DNA from: Primulina eburnea | Lineage: Eukaryota; Streptophyta; Magnoliopsida; Lamiales; Gesneriaceae | DNA: 64,000 bases | Direction of reading: 5' to 3' | Assembly (NCBI RefSeq): GCF_022965805.1 | Contig: NC_133101.1 | Span: 16,959,054 to 17,023,053 of the forward strand | Shown here: positions 48,320 to 60,271 of the stretch, piece by piece | Numbering within the stretch: position 1 is the stretch's first letter | How the letters are laid out: each line of letters starts with the position of its first letter | Position numbers and translations under genes: made by a program | The notes under the pieces: model-generated | Seen by the model: the letters and a program-made list of their open reading frames with translations, nothing else | Told to the model about the DNA's origin: nothing | Database searches by the model: none

Positions 48320-48845
48320 TGTAAAGACCCGTATTTTGTATTCATAATTTTGCGGAATTATTAAAATTTTTCTAAATAAATAAATTACTTGTCCAATTTA
48401 TAAAATAAACATGTAAATAATTTTAACTTTAAAATAACAGCGGAAGTCAACATTGTATTTCAAACAACAATTTAAAAATAATCCAACATGTTAAAATCGA
48501 GTTTGAATGATAAGAGGTGCATAAACTAAATCATGAGGTACTCGGGTTTACTACTGCTGTTATCCACAATATATACATGTTGAGTCTTTAGACTCACTAG
48601 ACTTAATTGCAGTAGTAAACCCGATGACCTCATGATTTAATTTATGCACCTTTTATCATTCAAACTCGATTTTAACATGTTGGATTATTTTTAAATTGTT
48701 TTTGAAATACAATGTTCACTTCCGCGGTTATTTTAAAGTTAAAATTATTTGCATGCTTATTTTATAAATTGGACAAGTAATTTATTTACTTAGAAAAATT
48801 TTAATAATTCCGCAAAATTATGAATACGAAATACGGGCCTTTACA
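48320..48845. repeat. palindrome of two inverted gypsy LTR U5 ends
   Basis: Arms 48320-48557 and 48609-48845 are inverted copies, about 95% identical by eye, with a 51-bp spacer. Outer ends read TGTAAAGACCCG and CGGGCCTTTACA. The spacer holds GTTGAGTCTTTAGACTCACTAG, a phrase of the L2 U5 (38190-38211). The object is thus two LTR ends joined in opposite orientation. No target duplication is visible. Confidence 0.85.
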
Positions 48846-50409
48846 ACGATAATATGAAAATAAAAGATTTTTGATAGAATATTTAAATACGTTCGGACAT
48901 GAAACAAATGAGAGTTGTGTGAGCGTAATATTTGAATTTTTTTTATTATTATTATGAATTGTTTTATGTGTCAGAAGGAGAGAGGTGAAAACTTATTTAA
49001 GTATTAGGTTTTTTTTATTTACAAAAAAAAATATATGTCTAAATATAAAGAGAACCTTAGAGAACCAAGCAAAAACCTTCCAAGTTATATTTCAAATTAG
49101 ACAAATTAATTATTAAAAATAATAATGTGTTGTCAACAATAGTGAAAGATGTGGAGAAATCGGGTGAGATTTCTAAAAAAAACAAGAGAAACTAAAATGA
49201 AATAAAACTCGAAGTGGAGTTTTTTAATTAAATTAAATATAATAAATATTACAAAAGTTTACTAACATATGACAAATTGTACAAATTTACTTTTGTATAA
49301 TAATCCGAGGCTCGAATCTCGTCATAACTGGGTTTTCTCACTCCATGAATCGGTTCAAGTGTTTTCTTGTTTATAAAAAAACCTTTTTTAAAAAAATTAA
49401 ATATTTGAAATCCGCTAAAATTTTTGTTTCACAAATAAATGTATGCAAGATATATCACATCCAAATTTATTTTTTTGTTGTGTCACATTTTGGAAAAGAG
49501 CGATAATAAAGACCCGTGATTTTTTTTGACCAAAAGTTTGAAACAATGAAATTGTGTTGGTATGGAAATGGGGCGGGGTTGTCCGTCCCAATCCTCGTTT
49601 TAAATCTTCATCGGACTCATTAATTTTTATCTAATTGACCTTAAAATTCTCGTCTTTACCTCATAGACATTAAATCTACATCTTAGTCTTCATTCATGCT
49701 TTAAATAATCTAGAAATGGTAACAAGATGGGCCGGATTTGTCATCATTATCTCCGACCTGACGTCAATTAAATCATTATTCTCACCACCTCTTCAAATAT
49801 ATGTTGAATTAACCAAAAAAATCTTCAAATTCACTTTAAAAAAAATATTGATACAACAATCCAATTATGTATATAAATATTAATATTACTCAAACAATAT
49901 AAACTTTTTTGTAATTCATGCTTTTAATAAATAAAAAAAGATAAACCACATAATTATCATAGAATTTAAATTTTAAAAATTTGAGATTTTTATGTTAATT
50001 ATTAGAAAAAATCATTATTATTAGTAGTAATGATATTACTAACAGGAGCTTTGAGAAGAGTTCAAGGATGATATTCCTATGAGAATAACATTCTAATATA
50101 TGTCCTTGATTTACTTCGAAATTTGAAAAATCTTGAAATCCATCTCAAAATTTGAAAAAACTTGAAATCCATCTCATTACGGATTTTCTTCCAAGGAACT
50201 CAAACCGAGGAAACTTTTCGTCCCTAAAATTGTGATGTTATAAACATAATGCATATTATCTTTTGGGAATCAAATCACATTTTAAGCTCCGAGTTTTTTT
50301 AAAATCTAAATATTTCATTTATCCTTGTTAAAAATATAAACTCATATAGTTTTCATTCTTACAGAAGTATTTCTAATATTGACAAATGTTTTGTCCTTTC
50401 CCATTTGTA
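48846..50409. other. AT-rich intergenic DNA
   Basis: No gene, LTR or convincing repeat was recognised. Features are limited to poly-A/T runs and a local duplication of CTTGAAATCCATCTC (about 50130 and 50160). Confidence 0.5.
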
Positions 50410-50716
50410 AGTAAATCTTGCAAAAACTATGTTTTGATTGGTGGTGTTTTGTATATACTCGATTTGAGTGTTACATATATATTAGATATTGATTGCGATT
50501 GTTGGATATATACAATAAACTAGATTTGTTTAATTATTTTTTTACCTTTTTCTTTGTATTGTTGATGTATTCAATTGTTGAAATTTAAGTTCGTTTTGAT
50601 AGTAGACGCATTATCATCTATTTTGACGGTACACATTTCAATATGGTTCCACAAGATTTGATTATTTTTTTTTATATGGAGGGATAAAGTTTGATCACTA
50701 CATATGTTTATAGGCT

Positions 50717-51065
50717 ATGTCAATAGAAGAACTTGGGGCTGAGATAGCTGCAGGGGAGGCAACGATTACAGAAGTAAAGAGAGCTTCTTGAATCTGGGGA
50801 AGGATTTTTTCCTGTTGCACTTGGAACTCTTATATTGAAATCAATACTGATGGAGTTGCCTGAAATTAAAAAACCATTTGTTTTGGATGAACTAGCGAAC
50901 AAGTTGAAGTCTGAGGTGACAACATTATATGGCATAAATGAGGTTGATTTGACTTGCTTCATCTTCTCAAAAATTTCTTACCAGCACTGAGGAACAAATT
51001 AAAAATTTTGGGATTAACACCCAAGATGGACTATTTTATCTTACTTTTTTAGGAATGCCAAGAAC
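50717..51065 (+). pseudogene. captured exon, left arm of IR1 (unidentified host gene)
   Basis: The frame starts ATG at 50717 with MSIEELGAEIAAGEA, breaks near 50788 (two bases fewer than the right copy), and continues in another frame with LPEIKKPFVLDELANKLKSE and LYGINEVDLT. The exon ends before a canonical donor, AAC|GTAAGT at 51066. I do not recognise the protein family. The amphipathic, charged sequence resembles an ordinary cytosolic or nuclear plant protein, not a transposon protein. The intron shows that it came from genomic DNA and not from an mRNA copy. Confidence 0.6.
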
Positions 51066-52409
51066 GTAAGTATTGACTTGCTTTAAATCTTTTCAATTTT
51101 ATTGTGCAACACTTTTTATTTTTCATTTCACCATTAGTCTTAATGCACTTATACTTGAGAATTTACAACGGATTAGGTGATAACAAAATAGGTTACTGAG
51201 ACGTAAAGAAAGACTGGTATGTTTCAGTCTGTTTTCTATAACATTTGGCAAAAAGTACGAGTCCATGTACAAAATTATATTTTCTGTTTCATTGTCTATA
51301 AACTCAGCGAAAAGGATCAGCGAGCACCAGCGCCACATGAAAGCTGGTTTACTGTACGTGCGTGGGAGCTAGATCTAGTTATGGGACTACCAACTGTTAT
51401 CATAAATGTAGACTTTTACTAGTTAATAGTGTTGGTACTTGAGTTTAAGATCTGTTTTACCTGTTACAGGTTGCTGTTTTATTACGGAATTTGCCTCAAT
51501 TACTTTGCTGAAAGTTGGTGTCCAAAGTTTTAAAATGCATGAATTTGGATGTGTATGACCTAATTTTTCATTTTGATGCATGAAACCTAGAAGTTCAACA
51601 TTTTGATAATTATATTTATCGGTATGAAACAACTAAATTTTTGTGGTATGAATACCTACAGTGTCTCAATTCAATTTGCGACTTATTAGACGTACAACAC
51701 TTTTTTGGCCAGTGGAGTTGCTTATTGTTTATAACATGAGGACCCATGTGAAGTAGTTGCTATTGAGATTTTTGCTTGTTTGGGTACGCTGTCTTTATTT
51801 CTCTATGGAGATGTATATGAGCTAAGCGGGCCAACTATGAGCCTGAATCAAGCCCAGCTCGATATATACCACAAAAATTTAGTTGTTAATACCGATAAAC
51901 AGAATTATCAAAATGTTGAAATTCTAGGTTTCATGCATCAACACGCAAAATTGGGTCATACACATCTGAACACCAACTTTCAGCAAAGTAATTGGGGCAA
52001 GTTCAGTAATAAAGCAGCAACCTGTAACAGGTAAAATAGATCATGAACTCAAGTACCAGCACTATTAAATAGTAAAAGTCTACATTTATGACAACAGTTG
52101 GTAGTCCCATAACTAGATCAAGCTCTCACGCACGTACAATAAACCAGCTGATCTTTTTCACTGAGTTTATAGACAAATGAAACAGAAAATATAATTTCGT
52201 ACATTGACTCGTACTTTTTGCAAAATGTTATAGAAAACAGACTGAAACATACCAATATTTCTTTACGCCTCAGTAACTTATTTTGTTCCCACCTAATCCA
52301 TTGTAATTTCTCACGTATACGGGCACTAGGACTAATGGTGGAATGAAAAAAAAAAAGTGTTTCACAATAAAATTGAAAAGATTTAAAGCAAGTCAATACT
52401 TAAGTTCTT

Positions 52410-52762
52410 AGCATTCCTAAAAAAGTAAGATAAAGTAGTCTATCTTGGACCTTAATCCCAAAATTTTTAATTTTCTCCTAAGTGCTGGTAAGAAATTTTT
52501 GAAAAGATGGCACTGTCAAATCAATCTCAACCTCATTTATGCCATATAATGTTTTCACCTCAGACTTCAACTTGTTCGCTAGTTCATCCAAAAAAAATGG
52601 TTTCTTAAATTCAGGCAACTTCATCAGTATTGATTTCAACATAAGAGTTCCAAGTGAAACAGAAAAAAAAAATCCTTCCTCAGATTCAAAAAGCTCTCTC
52701 TTTACTTCTGTAACCCTTGCCTCTCCTACAGCTATCTCAGCCTCAAGTTCTTCTATTGACAT
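52410..52762 (-). pseudogene. captured exon, right arm of IR1 (unidentified host gene)
   Basis: Mirror copy of 50717-51065. The minus frame from ATG at 52762 is open for 94 codons: MSIEELEAEIAVGEA, SLGTLMLKSILMKLPEF, DELANKLKSEVKTLYG. It ends at a TAG (52478) where the left copy has a Glu codon. Its splice donor is changed from GT to TT at about 52409. The two copies therefore carry different lesions, so duplication preceded most of the decay. The parent gene is unknown; the phrase GINEVEIDLTVPSFQKF is the best search query. Confidence 0.6.
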
Positions 52763-53010
52763 AGATTATAAACAAATGTCGTGATGAAACTTTATCCCTC
52801 CACATAAAAAAAATCATCAGATCTAGTGGAACCATATTGAAATGTGTACCGTCAAAATAGATGATAATGTGTCTACTATCAAAACGAACTTAAATTTCAA
52901 CAATTGAATCCATCAACAATACAAAGAAAAAAATAAAAAAATAATTAAACAAATCGAGTTTAATGTATATACCCAACAATCGTAATCAATATCTAACACA
53001 TAGGTAACAC

Positions 53011-53584
53011 TAGGGGTTAACAAGATTTCGGTTAAATCGAATTAACCGACCGGACCGAGCCAATTCGAAAATTCGGTTCGGTTATTTCGGAAATTCGGTT
53101 TTCAAATTAAAAAAAATCGGTTATATCGATTAATTCGGTTCGGTTACGGTTTTCAAAATTTTGAAATCGGTTAACCGAATTAACCGATATAATAAATATT
53201 ATTATTTAATAATTTTTTTTATTTATCAATTTTTATAAATATTTTAATTTTTAATTTTAAAATCGATATAATATGTATTAATTGTGTTTAAATAAAACTT
53301 ATACATTTGTGATGTGTGTGATTTTATGTTTTTATGCATTTGTGTAAAGTGTAGAGTTAAAAAAAATTACATATATAATTAAAGTTAAATCACAATTTTT
53401 TTTAAAACTAATCGATTAATTCGGTAACCGACCGAATTAACCGATTTTAATTCGGTTCGGTTTTCATCGGTTATGAAAATTAATTCGGTCGATTCGGTTA
53501 TGGCTAAATATTTCGGTTCGATTCGGTTCGGTTATGGCTAATTCGGTTCGGTCGGTGACCGAATTAACCGAATGATCACCCCTA
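53011..53584. mobile_element. H1: hAT-like MITE, TSD GGTAACAC
   Basis: 574 bp with short ends TAGGGGT...ACCCCTA and the 8-bp direct repeat GGTAACAC at 53003-53010 and 53585-53592. An 8-bp duplication is the hAT size. Subterminal zones are filled with (AATTCGGTTCGGTTA)-like repeats in both orientations around an AT-rich core. There is no transposase. It split the right arm of IR1 and so is younger than it. Confidence 0.88.
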
Positions 53585-53929
53585 GGTAACACTCAAATCG
53601 AGTATATACAAAACACGGTAAACACCACCAATCAAAGCATACTTTTTGCAATATTAAAATAATACCTATCAGTTGAGAGCCGAGCAAAACACGGACCAAG
53701 AAATTAGTTAAAACCATGCATGCTTAACGGGACGATTCGGCGAAACCACTTTGGAACCGGCCCTTTAATCCCGGAATTGGACCCAGTAAGGATGAACCAG
53801 CCCCCAAGCACCGCCTCAAATCCATTAGTTAATGGATTGATCCGGTTACCAGTTCCGGAACCGAAACTAGTCCAAAACAATAACTACGAAACTGTTAAGC
53901 ATGTCTGATTAAAACTATCTTCATTAGTC

Positions 53930-56590
53930 ACATCATTACTAGAAGACATCATTAGTCGTGGAAATTATATTAACAATGAATGCCTTCAGAAACAACTACT
54001 AATTAGTTTAATAAACAAAATATGAGCGGAATTAAACGCGTACCTCTAAATTAAGTACAAAACTTCCCTGGCCTCCGATGCCTCTCCTACCTCTCCTGCC
54101 TCTGATGCCTATCCTACCTCCCTTGCCTCTGACGCCTCTGCGACCTCCATCTCCATAGTCCCGGCTACCTTCGACTTCTATACCTCCTCCGACGTCTCCT
54201 ACGCCTTCAACACCACCGTTGTCGTCACCGCCGCCACCTCCGACGCATCCCCAGCCTCCAACGCCTCCCTCACCTCCGAAGCCTCCACCACCTCCGACAT
54301 CGACGCCGCCTCCCCCATCTCCGCCGCCGACATCTCTCCCACCTACAACGCCTCCATCGTCGTCGCCACCTCCCCCACCTCCCTCACCTCCAATGCCTTC
54401 ATCGTCGCTGTCACTTTCCCCGCATCCCTCACCTCCAATGTCCTCCATCGTCGTCGTCACTTTCCCCACCTCTACCTCCGATGCCTCCCTCGTCGTTGTT
54501 GCCGCCTATGATTTCTCCCTCGCCTCCAACACCTCTATTTTCGATGCTGCATCTAAAGCCTCCTACTCCTCCTCCATCGCTTCCGACGCCTCCCCGGCCT
54601 CCATTGCCTCCCATCGTCGTCACCGCCTCCAACACCTCCCCCACCCCCGACGTCTATCATCATCACCGCTGCTCTGCCTCCGATGTCTCCCCCGCCTCTA
54701 TTGCCTCCGCCGTTGTCGCCGCCTCTGACATCTCCCCCACCTCCGATGCCTCCATTGCCTCCGCCTCCGACGTCTCCCCAACCTCCATTGCCTCCGCCGT
54801 CTCCAACATCTCCCCCACCTCTGATGCTTCAATCGTCGTCACTGCCGCCTCCGCCTTTTAAAAAAAAATTAAAAATCTAGCATAACGGAAATATCCAAAC
54901 ATCTTGTATATAATGTATAGGATATAACAAAAAAATCAATCTCTAAGCCTGGCATATAGAAATAATCAAAAAAACGTAACCTAAGATATAGACAATACTG
55001 AAACTAACTCAACTGAATCACAGAGTGTATGGATAGTAATATAGAACCTAATACCTATCATTTAAGAACAAAATATACACACACTTAGAACTTTTTTCAC
55101 TGTAAATGCTTGGTGACCTTATTAGTTAGGGAAAATTATAATAACGATGTTTGCTTTATAAACAACAACTAATTAATAACCGATAGTTTATGTTTGATAT
55201 AATGGCCACAAAAATGATTTCTAAGTAGTTCAAAATTCATGTAAATTTTATCTCCATCACATTTTGAATTAACAACAAAGTCGACAAAGCAAACAAATAC
55301 ACAAAACATTCCAAAAAATAGTTTGTACATTGCAAATTATTTGATTATCAAGAGTCATAGCAACAGTAAAATACAAGTGAGACACAAACAAGCAACACGT
55401 TCCTCAACTAATATACAAAAATGGAAGGAATTGAACCAGGTGATTCAATTTAGAACGCAGTCAACTATTAATCATGCAAGGGAAAAAACTAATATTTTAT
55501 TGTTCTGGTCCGTCGCCGCAACACCTAACCTAGTCGTTTAGAAACAATAAAGTTAAAACCTTTAAATAAAAAACATAATATGTTTATTAATCAACAAATA
55601 ACTTTTGTGTCAACCTGAAAAATCAAAGTTTAAACATGTGAGTATTTTGACCTAACATGGTACAAGAAGGAGAAACAAATTGTCTATATACCAAGAATCC
55701 CCAACTAATATCTAGCATGAAGGTAGTACCCAAACAACTTGTATCTAGCATATAAAAAAATGCTCAACCAACCGGTACCTAGCATATAGGCAATACCAAA
55801 ACTAATTCAACCGAACCACAATCTAGATCCCAAATACCTATCATTTCAGAGTTAAAAAGAAATGCACCGAAACTCAAATTAGAACTTTTTTCACTAGTGA
55901 CATCATTAGTTTAGGAAATTTTTTTATTAATGAGGTTTGCCTTTAGAATATACTACTAATTAGTGTATACTTGATATAACATGCACAAAAAATGACTTCT
56001 ATGTAGCCTGCTTCAACATAGAAAATTCAAGACAGATCCTATCTAAATCACATTTGGAACTAACAACAAAATAACCAAGGCATATATTTGACATTAATTA
56101 TAAATTTATTTTTTTTTTTGCAAGATTCACTTGCACAATGGGCAAAACATTTGCCATTATTCGAAATATTTCAATAAAAGAGAAAATTATGAAAATTAAT
56201 AGTTTAACAAGGTACTAAACAGAAGATAGATGATAGTATGTATAGTGCCACAAAATAATATGTATAGTTTGAAAAAAAATACACCAAACAGACAGTAAAT
56301 AAATTGTAAATTTCAAATTATATGCTTGCAAGATTAACAATGACAATAAAATATTAGGGACATGTAAACTAGCAACACATTCCTAGACTGATGAACAAAA
56401 AATTAGAGAAATTAAACTCGGCATTTCAATTTGGAAAGCAGAGCTGAATTTATCATGCAAGAAAAAAATACAACTATTCAATTGTTTAGAACTAAATAGA
56501 AACAATCTTATCTCCATCATAGTTGAATTAACAACAAAGACGACAAAGCAAACAAATACACCAAACATTCCAAAAATAGTTTGAGTATCA
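53930..56590. repeat. degenerate tandem repeats of a 0.8-1.2-kb unit
   Basis: Three or more diverged copies share CACTAGTGACATCATTAGT, AACTACTAATTAGT, a GATATAA...CAAAAATGA block, CTAACAACAAA..GAC.AAGGCA and GCAACACRTTCCT..ACT. Anchor positions are about 53945, 55110 and 55900; a further partial copy lies at 56290-56580. The CG-rich tract at 54050-54860 sits inside the first unit. The repeats look intron-like and noncoding. Confidence 0.6.
54050..54860. repeat. GC-rich pyrimidine/purine low-complexity tract
   Basis: About 800 bp built of CCTCC-, GACGCC- and TCCCCCACCTCC-like units, pyrimidine-rich on +. It is open in several frames on both strands, giving Pro/Ser-rich (+) and Gly/Asp-rich (-) conceptual proteins of up to 169 codons. 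The composition contrasts sharply with the AT-rich flanks. A genuine Gly-rich or Pro-rich exon cannot be excluded, but simultaneous openness of both strands points to a minisatellite. Confidence 0.75.
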
Positions 56591-56628
56591 AGATAACGTC
56601 AATAAAATATACCATTAAGAAAAACCTT

Positions 56629-57652
56629 GGCTCTGATACCACTATTGATGTACCGACTTTTCGCACCTTGATTGGTGTATCAGTTTTTCACACCCAAGGC
56701 ACAGCGGAAGAATTAAATTTTTAGTTTCGACACTTGAAACTTTTTTTAGGTGTCGTATATTATTCAAGCATCCATAGGGTGTTTAAATTGATACATGTGT
56801 GTTTTAAACACTGGACTCCAAACCAATCCGAGAATAGCAGAGATGACCCTTCTTGTAAATCCCTTCGAACGGATCTCCTTTTCTCTTGATCGTCTAATCA
56901 AGTGCACGATCGGAGACTGGATTCCTTGTTTGGATTGCTCTAGAAATCGTAAATAGTTTCGCGTTGAGAGTAGAACCCCAAATTTCAGAAATCCGGAGTC
57001 GGTACAACGTCGGTAGGACACGATGATGATGGAAGCTCGTGGTCGAAATTTTTGTTCAAGTTTTTTTCAAGAGGGCCGAGAATTGTTGGTAGGGAGGAGG
57101 ATGAATTTTGTGTTGTATATTAATGTCATATGTTATCAACCTTTGATAACATATTTACTAAATACGCAAGTTCTATGTTACTAGGATTCCTAATTCTGGT
57201 ATCATTAGGACTCACAATTTTTATTAATTAAAATTCTCATAATATTGTTGTTGTTGTTGTTGTTATATAATATATTAATCAACTTTTGATAATACATGAT
57301 ATATTTATTTTACATACACGTTCTTATATCTTCATATAAAATATATGTGTACATATCTTAATACATCTACATATATACAATTAATATATGATAAGACACA
57401 TTAATTTAATTAATTTCTTTAATATTATTTAATTAATTCTAGATCTCTCTATAAAAAATTTTGAGAATTCCGTACTTATTAGTAGTCATTAATACTAGTA
57501 CTATTATTTAATTAGTAAATTTCAAATTCACTAAATAAATAATTGTGAACTCATTATAATCTTGATCGACGATCCAACAGCGCGGATGTGTCAAGGATAC
57601 AAATTTTGTTCATATAATGAAAATTGAAATTTTCGAAGATTAAAATTTTCAC
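56629..57652 (-). repeat. LTR-like remnant with adjacent primer-binding site
   Basis: Minus-strand TGGTATCAGAGCC (56629-56641) is an exact initiator-Met type PBS. Five bases further, + TGATGTACCGAC could be the LTR terminus, and TTTTCACA at 57645-57652 a possible other end. The interior is noncoding, with (GTT)n at 57247-57270. No second LTR or pol is seen, so the ends are provisional. Confidence 0.45.
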
Positions 57653-59024
57653 AGTCCATATTTGTCATCTGCCAGTTTTATGAACTCCTTCACTTAAACA
57701 AGTAGTTCCACTCTCATTCCTCAATTAGCAATTAAGCTTTCATTTCTTTCATCATATGGAATCAACTTATAAATTTTTTATAAGCATTCTGTTTGATCTT
57801 CATCAAACTACAGTAGCCAAATTCAACTCCTTGAACTTTGACTATCTCAACGAGAACACAGAATCCGATACTTGTGTGACTTTCAATGGTTCAGGGATAC
57901 ATCTAGCTGTGTTCATATATTCATACGATTCAAAATAACATTTATTATTACTAGAGTTTACCCTAATTAACTATATTCTTTTCATCAACTAGTTGATCAA
58001 GAATGTCAGAACTCATTTCTGTTTGCACCCATCGAATCATGGTAAGAGCATCTAGTAGCATCGCCCCATGATCCCCTAGGTGATACGATTATTCATACAC
58101 GAAAAGAAAACGTACTCTAAAAACGGATTCACGCCCTCGATTCGATGAAATAAAGAACGTTTAGGTTGTCCCGATATTTTTGAAACAAGCAACAATTTGT
58201 GATATTCATCTCTAAACTACGAAAACATAGCAACAAATATTCACGAAGATAACAATTGATTTCAAACAAACGTTCAAAGAACTCGTCTTTGACAATCTTA
58301 GTGAAGACAATCGACAAACTACACAAATATTAAATCTTTGATAAGTTTGATTTTTGGTTGTACAAAGCAAAGCTTTGAAAATCTTGAAAGAAAACTCAAA
58401 GAAATATATTCAATCTTCAATAATTGTGTATCTAAAAGTTACAACTTTTGTTTATCATTGACTCCATTCATTTATGTTTTTCATTACAAAACAAAAGATA
58501 TATTAACCTGATGACATACTTCATTCATTTGATTTCCATGTTCCGGAAATACTCCACTGACTATCATCCATAAAACTTATGCATTCCTCGTTATATTTCA
58601 TTATTTATTACGGTACTATTCTCATTTTAGTAATTAAATCTTCCTATGGTTAAACTCATTTTTTCTCCTTGAAGGAATTCACAAATGTCTATATAAGGGT
58701 TTAATTCAGTCTTTCAACCTCATTGACCTCAGATTTACACGTTTATTTCTGGGTGCTTAATGAAGATAACTCTTTTAGCAAAACATGCCCAACATAGATG
58801 ATAGATCACATTTGGGTAGATTAGGTTACAAAAACTTTTAATATCAAACTCAGAATATAACCACACCTCACCCAGTCATATACTTGAGATGACTTGACCA
58901 GGTTGAAATAAAAATTTAAAACATACAGCAAACTTTCAGAAAATAAGATGCAAAATGATAAATACATGCAACGCTATTCTATATTCTTTTTTGACTCTAT
59001 GCTGGCATGAGACCAAAGAGACAT
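57653..59024. other. AT-rich noncoding DNA
   Basis: No gene recognised. 57653-58090 may be internal sequence of the LTR-like remnant. Towards 59024 it may hold the decayed 3' end of the ALG5 pseudogene, whose last expected exons I could not find. Confidence 0.45.
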
Positions 59025-60271
59025 TCATGAAAACTTCCGCGCAGCAGCTCTGACGAACATTTTAAAGCCACACTGAAACATGAGGAAGATCTTCTATGAC
59101 CAAACTTAAGCCGTAAGATATATTTAATCTATACTGCCTTTTTTCAGGTTTTTGCAAGAGTCAAAAAGAGAATAAAGAGAGTGTATTAGAGAATGTCCAT
59201 CTGACCAACAAACATAACTGCAACCAAATGATATAAAACCTTAGAAATGAAATTGATATGGGGATAAAAGACAGTCTAGGAAAAGCTGTAGTACCTGTAT
59301 GTCGGGAATTCCAGAACCCGTAGCCAACAGAACTACAAGATGAAATCCCTTCATCAAGAAATTGCGATACCACTTTCTCTGAAACATGAGATGATCCTCT
59401 GATTAGACTTTAACTACACACTAGCAATTCATACCAGATAGATTTAACCACGTCATAATACAAAATACAATTACACAGCCAAAAGAATCAACTGTTGCCA
59501 GAACCTTCTCCTCAAGGTGAGCACGAGACCCAAAAGCAGCAATTGGGACATCTGAAATTCTCATCGTTGAATCGCTAGCTCTAGAGCCTCCAAACTTGCG
59601 CTCCTCCGTAGCAAGTGTGAGAATCTGACGAGGAAACCATCTATTATGTAATTTTCCCTAATCAAAAGCCTGCCGAGTGATGGGTTTGAAGACCACTAAC
59701 TATAAGCCAAAAGACACATGAAGACGATCGGAAGTTGATTTCCAGTGAAATTCGGAAGGACGAAGACAAAAGTACCACCGTTAGAAAACAAAAATAAGTA
59801 AGAGGTTTGAATGGAATGCTTAGGGAATGGGACAATACCCATGAGGCCCCAAAACCTTCTAGTCAAAATTACGACAAGACAATTGGTACGGGAACCAAAC
59901 TATCCCTCAAAATCGAAATTACATACCACACACAAATTATAACATTTTGTGTAAGAACCAACCTTCCCGATCGTGAAAATGGCCACCAAGCTGATTTTCT
60001 AGTTTCTCAAGGTCACTCGCTTTAGTTGCCTCATCAGCATCGAGCATTAATATAGTTCACCACGTGAGTGGAGCACGCCCTATTTGGAAATGCTTTCCAA
60101 GAGCATTATGAACATATTTTTCAGAATTGACTCACTTTTCTTATTGCTTCACACTTACCATGGTTCCTTCCAAGAAAGACTACACTTATATTGTCAATGG
60201 TGTACCTCTTCACATGATCAAAAAGCTACTCTTCTGGTGCCATCAGCACTTTCATCATCAACAATCACCAC
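59025..60271 (-). pseudogene. ALG5: dolichyl-phosphate beta-glucosyltransferase (ALG5) pseudogene, five exons
   Basis: Five minus-strand exons with GT-AG borders can be read: 60271-60136, 60079-59963, 59624-59493, 59378-59295 and 59072-59025. They show the GT-A family donor motif VVIVDDESADGT, LMLDADEATKASDLEKLENQ, ISDVPIAAFGSRAHLEEK, RKWYRNFLMKGFHLVVLL and CGFKMFVRAAARK, in the ALG5 order. ALG5 makes Dol-P-Glc on the ER membrane for N-glycan assembly. An extra base in a T run near 60215 and a missing base near 60053 shift the frame. The last exon hits TGA at 59025. The 5' exons (membrane anchor) and 3' exons are absent. Retained introns indicate a segmental, not retrotransposed, copy. Confidence 0.85.

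Larger units (their letters stand above)
50410..53656. repeat. IR1: 3.2-kb inverted repeat carrying a host exon in each arm
   Basis: The left arm (about 50410-51646) and right arm (about 51869-53656) are inverted copies, and the spacer is about 220 bp. The right arm is longer because a 574-bp MITE (53011-53584) sits in it. Shared blocks include GGTGTACCGTCAAAATAGATGATAATG (rc), the exon at 50717-51065 and its intron. By eye the arms are about 85-90% alike. Outer ends near CTTGCAAAAACTATG / CATACTTTTTGCAA have no clear target duplication. It could be a Pack-type transposon or an inverted genomic duplication. Confidence 0.85.

Noticed and set aside
48846..48856. ACGAT/AATATG after the 48320 palindrome as target duplication of L3 (ATATG before 43425)
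   Set aside because: The matching word is not adjacent to the LTR end at 48845, so it does not qualify as a 5-bp duplication.
54032..54469. Minus-strand Gly-rich frame as a glycine-rich protein
   Set aside because: Same low-complexity DNA; kept only as an alternative in the feature note.
54219..54861. Pro/Ser-rich frames of 169 and 126 codons as extensin-like genes
   Set aside because: The tract is open in several frames on both strands, has no signal peptide or SPPPP-Y pattern, and looks like a minisatellite.
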